Part shown: piece after piece, positions 6,327-8,838 of the stretch | How positions within the stretch are numbered: position 1 is the stretch's first letter | Layout: each line of letters starts with the position of its first letter | Assembly: GCA_003232155.1 (NCBI GenBank) | Contig: QILY01000271.1 | Span: forward strand, 1 to 8,838 | Length of the DNA stretch: 8,838 bases | DNA from: Maribacter sp. | Lineage (GTDB): Bacteria > Bacteroidota > Bacteroidia > Flavobacteriales > Flavobacteriaceae | Direction of reading: 5' to 3' | Notes under the pieces: model-generated | Told to the model about the DNA's origin: nothing | Seen by the model: only the letters and a program-made list of their open reading frames with translations | Databases searched by the model: none | Position numbers and translations under genes: made by a program

Positions 6327-7664
6327 TTGAAATTAATCAAACGTGTTCTTCTCTTAGTATTTATCATAGTAATAATAGCTTGTTTTTATAACTACCCTAA
6401 ACTCAATATAATATCGGGGTTTGCTTCAAAAAACTTAGCATCTACACATTTTATTTCGCAAAGATCATACGCTGATATCACAGAAAAAGATAATAATGTG
6501 CCTTTGATAAAATTAGCAAGGCTTGATAATGCTACTAAAAATAGCACATTTGCATCGGTATATGGGCTAATGGAACGTGAAACTATTTGTCGTGATGGTT
6601 TAGGTTGTGTCTTGATTACTGATGATTATGATAAAAGCCAAAAGCTGCTAAAACCCAATCGTACAGTAGTACCAAATGATTTGCCCTTTCCGTATGGAAA
6701 CAATGGAATAAAAGACACTGTTTTTGATAATATTGATTATAGTAAGTTGAATACTGCCGTTACCAATGCATTTTTAAACTATGGGATACAAAAAACAAGA
6801 ACAGTATTGGTCACCTATAAAGGTCAGATAATTGCTGAGAATTATAGTAAAGGATTTTCTAAAGACACGCCAATTTTAGGTTGGTCAATGACCAAGAGTG
6901 TTTTAGGTACCCTATATGGAATTTTAGAGTATCAAAACAAGATAAATGTTGCTGAAGACCGTCCTTTTTCTGAAGATATTCGAATGAAAAACCCAAAAAA
7001 TTCAATTACCCTGAACCACTTGTTGCGTATGCAAAGTGGCTTGGAATGGGAAGAAGATTATGCCTCAATTTCTGACGTTACCAAAATGTTGTTTTTAGAT
7101 ATGGATATGGCTCTTGCCCAAGCAAACAAAGAACCTATAGCAAAACCCACAAAAATTTGGAACTATTCTTCAGGCACCACTAATCTATTATCAGGTATAC
7201 TTCGGAAGCAATTCAAAACGCATCAAGAATATTTAGATTTTCCTTATTCAGCTTTAATCGATAAAATGGGGATGCATTCTATGTTAATTGAAACTGATAT
7301 GGCAGGAAATTTTGTAGGTTCTTCCTATGGATGGGCAACCACAAGAGATTGGGCAAAATTCGGATTACTGCACCTTAAAAAAGGGAATTGGAACGGGGAG
7401 CAGTTGTTCAGTCCTGAATGGATAGATTATATCACTAGGCCCACAGCGCAATCAAACGGGACTTACGGTGCCCATTGGTGGCTAAATGCTGAAGGAAAAT
7501 ATCCTGATGTACCTAGAGACCTATACTCCGCAAACGGATATCAAGGCCAACGTGTATTCATTATTCCTTCAAAAGATTTAGTAATTGTTCGTACAGGACT
7601 CATAGGAGACTCGGGTTTTGACTCCAATACATTTTTAAGAGATGTCATTGCTGCTATTGAGTAA
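6327..7664 (+). CDS. Membrane-anchored serine hydrolase of the beta-lactamase/PBP fold
   Basis: A 445-residue protein of the beta-lactamase-related serine hydrolase family (PF00144 type). The start is TTG at 6327: no in-frame ATG exists between it and the stop at 6306-6308, and only this start supplies the hydrophobic N-terminal segment (residues 7-20) that would anchor or export the protein. The catalytic domain covers about 140-445. The nucleophile motif is SMTK (S187, K190), the second motif is YSS (Y280, S282) in IWNYSSGTTNLLSG, and GYQGQ (404-408) stands in for the third KTG/HxG motif. WATTRDWAKFGLL and GAHWWLN are typical of this family rather than of true class C beta-lactamases. Members are mainly esterases, peptidases or carboxypeptidase-like enzymes; resistance to beta-lactams should not be assumed. 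It is divergent from the amidase, hinting at a cell-wall peptide role (inference). Confidence 0.87.
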   Translation: MKLIKRVLLLVFIIVIIACFYNYPKLNIISGFASKNLASTHFISQRSYADITEKDNNVPLIKLARLDNATKNSTFASVYGLMERETICRDGLGCVLITDDYDKSQKLLKPNRTVVPNDLPFPYGNNGIKDTVFDNIDYSKLNTAVTNAFLNYGIQKTRTVLVTYKGQIIAENYSKGFSKDTPILGWSMTKSVLGTLYGILEYQNKINVAEDRPFSEDIRMKNPKNSITLNHLLRMQSGLEWEEDYASISDVTKMLFLDMDMALAQANKEPIAKPTKIWNYSSGTTNLLSGILRKQFKTHQEYLDFPYSALIDKMGMHSMLIETDMAGNFVGSSYGWATTRDWAKFGLLHLKKGNWNGEQLFSPEWIDYITRPTAQSNGTYGAHWWLNAEGKYPDVPRDLYSANGYQGQRVFIIPSKDLVIVRTGLIGDSGFDSNTFLRDVIAAIE

Positions 7665-7677
7665 TTATACCGATACG

Positions 7678-7702
7678 ACTATAAAATGAGTCATTTTATA
7701 GT
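7678..7702. repeat. Perfect 25-bp palindrome after the serine hydrolase gene
   Basis: ACTATAAAATGA, a central G, and TCATTTTATAGT form perfectly matching 12-bp arms, beginning 14 bp after the stop codon. As RNA it would fold into a tight AT-rich hairpin. No T run follows, so it is not a standard intrinsic terminator; it could protect the mRNA 3' end or be a dimeric protein binding site. Confidence 0.6.
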
Positions 7703-7838
7703 GAAATAGGTATAAGATATTCAGTACACAACACTTTGGGAGTGTTTCACAACAATAATTTCTTTTTGTTGTATGATGATGGTAAGTTTACTATGTAATA
7801 ACTAAATAAAAATTTTCATTTTCATATAGTGTTCTCGT

Positions 7839-7873
7839 AAAAGAGTCTAGTCTTAATTGATTGGACTCTTTTT
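7839..7873 (+). terminator. Intrinsic terminator, possibly bidirectional
   Basis: AAAAGAGTC (7839-7847) pairs with GACTCTTTT (7864-7872), and the stem can continue inward through TAGTC/GATTG with two wobbles to a TTAATT loop. Plus-strand transcripts end in a T tract (7869-7873); minus-strand transcripts end in TTTT. It lies 174 bp past the serine hydrolase stop and 132 bp past the menB stop, so it could close either or both convergent transcripts. Confidence 0.7.
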
Positions 7874-7893
7874 AGTATATAAAAGTTTTACTG

Positions 7894-7930
7894 TCATTGC
7901 TGCGGATCTGGCAGACAGGGGCAGGAATGA
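7894..7930. repeat. REP-like imperfect palindrome, GC-rich
   Basis: TCATTGCTGC (7894-7903) and GCAGGAATGA (7921-7930) are inverted copies with one mismatch, and inside them CTG/CAG (7908-7910, 7916-7918) can pair as well. It is notably richer in G and C than its surroundings. From memory the TCATTCCTGC type of arm resembles dispersed extragenic palindromes in many bacteria. A single copy is present here, so this remains a suggestion. Confidence 0.4.
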
Positions 7931-8004
7931 GCTTTGTGTGTTTATATTTTTACACCCCTCCACACTTCAGCTCGCCCACAGCTCTCACTGTGTTGCCCAA
8001 TGGA

Positions 8005-8838
8005 TCAAGGAATCCACTTATTCTTACCAAAATCAGGCTTTCTCTTCTCTAAAAAGGCATTTCTACCTTCTTTGGCTTCATCAGTACCATAGGCTAAACG
8101 GGTTGCTTCACCAGCAAATACTTGTTGCCCCACCATACCATCATCAGTAAGGTTCATAGCAAATTTTAGCATTTTTATCGAGGTTGGGGATTTCCCTAAT
8201 ACTTCTTGCGCCCATTGGTATGCTGTCACTTCTAGTTCTTCATGTGGAACAACTGCATTTACCATTCCCATTTCATAGGCTTCTTGTGCGGAATAGTTTC
8301 TTCCTAAGAAAAAGATTTCACGTGCTTTTTTCTGCCCCACCATTTTTGCTAAATACGCAGAACCATAGCCTGCATCAAAGCTGGTAACATCGGCATCGGT
8401 TTGTTTAAAAATAGCGTGTTCTTTACTGGCTAAGGTCATATCGCAGACTACATGTAAGCTATGTCCACCTCCTACGGCCCAACCCGGTACAACAGCAATA
8501 ACCACTTTGGGCATAAAACGTATTTGACGCTGTACTTCTAAAATATTTAAACGGTGCATACCATCATCACCAACATAGCCTTGGTCTCCCCTAGCCTTTT
8601 GGTCACCGCCGCTACAGAAAGAATATACTCCGTCTTTGGTTGACGGACCTTCAGCGGAAAGTAAAACCACACCTATTGATGTATCTTCTTGTGCATCATA
8701 AAAAGCTTTGTAGAGTTCGCTCGTAGTCTTTGGTCTAAAGGCATTACGAACGTTAGGGCGGTTAAAGGCAATACGTGCCACACCGTTACTTTTTTTATAG
8801 GTGATATCTTCAAATTCAATAGCGGTTTGCCAGTCTGG
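8005..8838 (-). CDS. menB: 1,4-dihydroxy-2-naphthoyl-CoA synthase, type II, 5' end cut by window edge
   Basis: The frame is open from the right edge (PDWQTAIEFEDITYKK...) to the stop at 8005, giving 277 residues; comparison with E. coli MenB (285) suggests only a few N-terminal residues are missing. An apparent GTG start at 8781 is internal. The enzyme is a crotonase-fold protein that closes the second ring of menaquinone by converting succinylbenzoyl-CoA to dihydroxynaphthoyl-CoA in the cytoplasm. Signature segments are NRPNVRNAFRP, FCSGGDQK, the oxyanion-hole GWAVGGGHSLH, SFDAGYGSAYL with the catalytic serine and aspartate region, and the C-terminal EGRNAFLEKRKPDF. In FKQTDADV an aspartate replaces the glycine of E. 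coli QTGPK, the mark of type II enzymes that use this side chain in place of bound bicarbonate. Other men genes are presumably to the right of the window. Confidence 0.95.
   Translation of the reverse strand, partial: PDWQTAIEFEDITYKKSNGVARIAFNRPNVRNAFRPKTTSELYKAFYDAQEDTSIGVVLLSAEGPSTKDGVYSFCSGGDQKARGDQGYVGDDGMHRLNILEVQRQIRFMPKVVIAVVPGWAVGGGHSLHVVCDMTLASKEHAIFKQTDADVTSFDAGYGSAYLAKMVGQKKAREIFFLGRNYSAQEAYEMGMVNAVVPHEELEVTAYQWAQEVLGKSPTSIKMLKFAMNLTDDGMVGQQVFAGEATRLAYGTDEAKEGRNAFLEKRKPDFGKNKWIP

Larger units (their letters stand above)
7665..8004. other. Convergent intergenic region with several predicted hairpins, no gene seen
   Basis: These 340 bases separate the convergent stops of the serine hydrolase gene and menB. 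I see no convincing coding frame. By eye it holds six inverted repeats: 7678-7702, 7730-7746 (AACACT/AGTGTT), 7749-7772 (ACAACAA/TTGTTGT), 7839-7873 (the best terminator), 7894-7930 (REP-like) and 7977-7992 (CACAG/CTGTG). The left part is AT-rich and the part from about 7894 to the menB stop is clearly more GC-rich. Most can be explained as terminators and repeat debris at the end of two transcripts. Confidence 0.6.

Noticed and set aside
6327..7664. Calling this gene an antibiotic-resistance class C beta-lactamase.
   Set aside because: Only the general fold motifs SxxK and YSS are seen, the third motif is GYQGQ, and the protein has an N-terminal anchor and extra segment; this fits the broad serine hydrolase family rather than a true AmpC enzyme.
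7678..7702. The 25-bp palindrome as an intrinsic terminator.
   Set aside because: The stem is AT-rich and no T run follows it; the structure at 7839-7873 is a much better terminator.
7857..8150. A 97-codon plus-strand open frame covering the terminator region and the menB 3' end.
   Set aside because: It begins inside a terminator stem and runs antisense through the conserved menB C-terminus, so it is a shadow.
1..8838. CRISPR arrays, tRNA or rRNA genes, and transposase genes.
   Set aside because: No regularly spaced direct repeats, no tRNA-like or rRNA sequence and no transposase motif were seen on either strand.

Overview
The window looks like chromosomal DNA from a marine-type member of the Flavobacteriaceae (Bacteroidota). 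The reasons are its AT-rich sequence, flavobacterial signal peptides ending in AQ or SQ, short lipoprotein signals ending in SC, AT-rich start regions without clear Shine-Dalgarno sequences, and a type II menaquinone-pathway MenB. This taxonomic call is inference; no marker gene settles genus or species.

Layout. Left edge to 2206 (all minus strand): a likely two-gene unit of a MobA/MocA-like nucleotidyltransferase followed by an exported amidohydrolase, then a secreted MORN-repeat protein cut by the left edge. 2207-2522: a divergent gap mostly filled by a 162-bp imperfect inverted repeat that resembles a non-coding mobile element. 2523-3672 (plus): a von Willebrand A domain lipoprotein with its own intrinsic terminator. 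3845-4015 (plus): a 56-residue single-span membrane protein. 4046-6276 (minus): a lipoprotein N-acetylmuramoyl-L-alanine amidase followed by an exported M14 zinc carboxypeptidase; the carboxypeptidase reading frame is broken near its 3' end by a 7-bp tandem duplication. 6327-7664 (plus): a membrane-anchored serine hydrolase of the beta-lactamase/penicillin-binding-protein fold, divergent from the amidase by only 50 bp. 7665-8004: a convergent gap rich in hairpins. 8005 to right edge (minus): menB, almost complete.

How the genes fit together. The amidase, the M14 peptidase and the divergent serine hydrolase are all envelope proteins of families that act on peptidoglycan or its peptides, so they may form a small murein-peptide processing neighbourhood (inference). 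The nucleotidyltransferase and amidohydrolase are probably cotranscribed, but nothing in the window shows a shared pathway. MenB belongs to menaquinone synthesis, with its partners presumably to the right of the window.

I found no complete, obviously new multi-gene system. The two observations most worth following are the 162-bp foldback element overlapping the nucleotidyltransferase promoter region and the 7-bp duplication that switches the frame of the M14 peptidase C-terminus.
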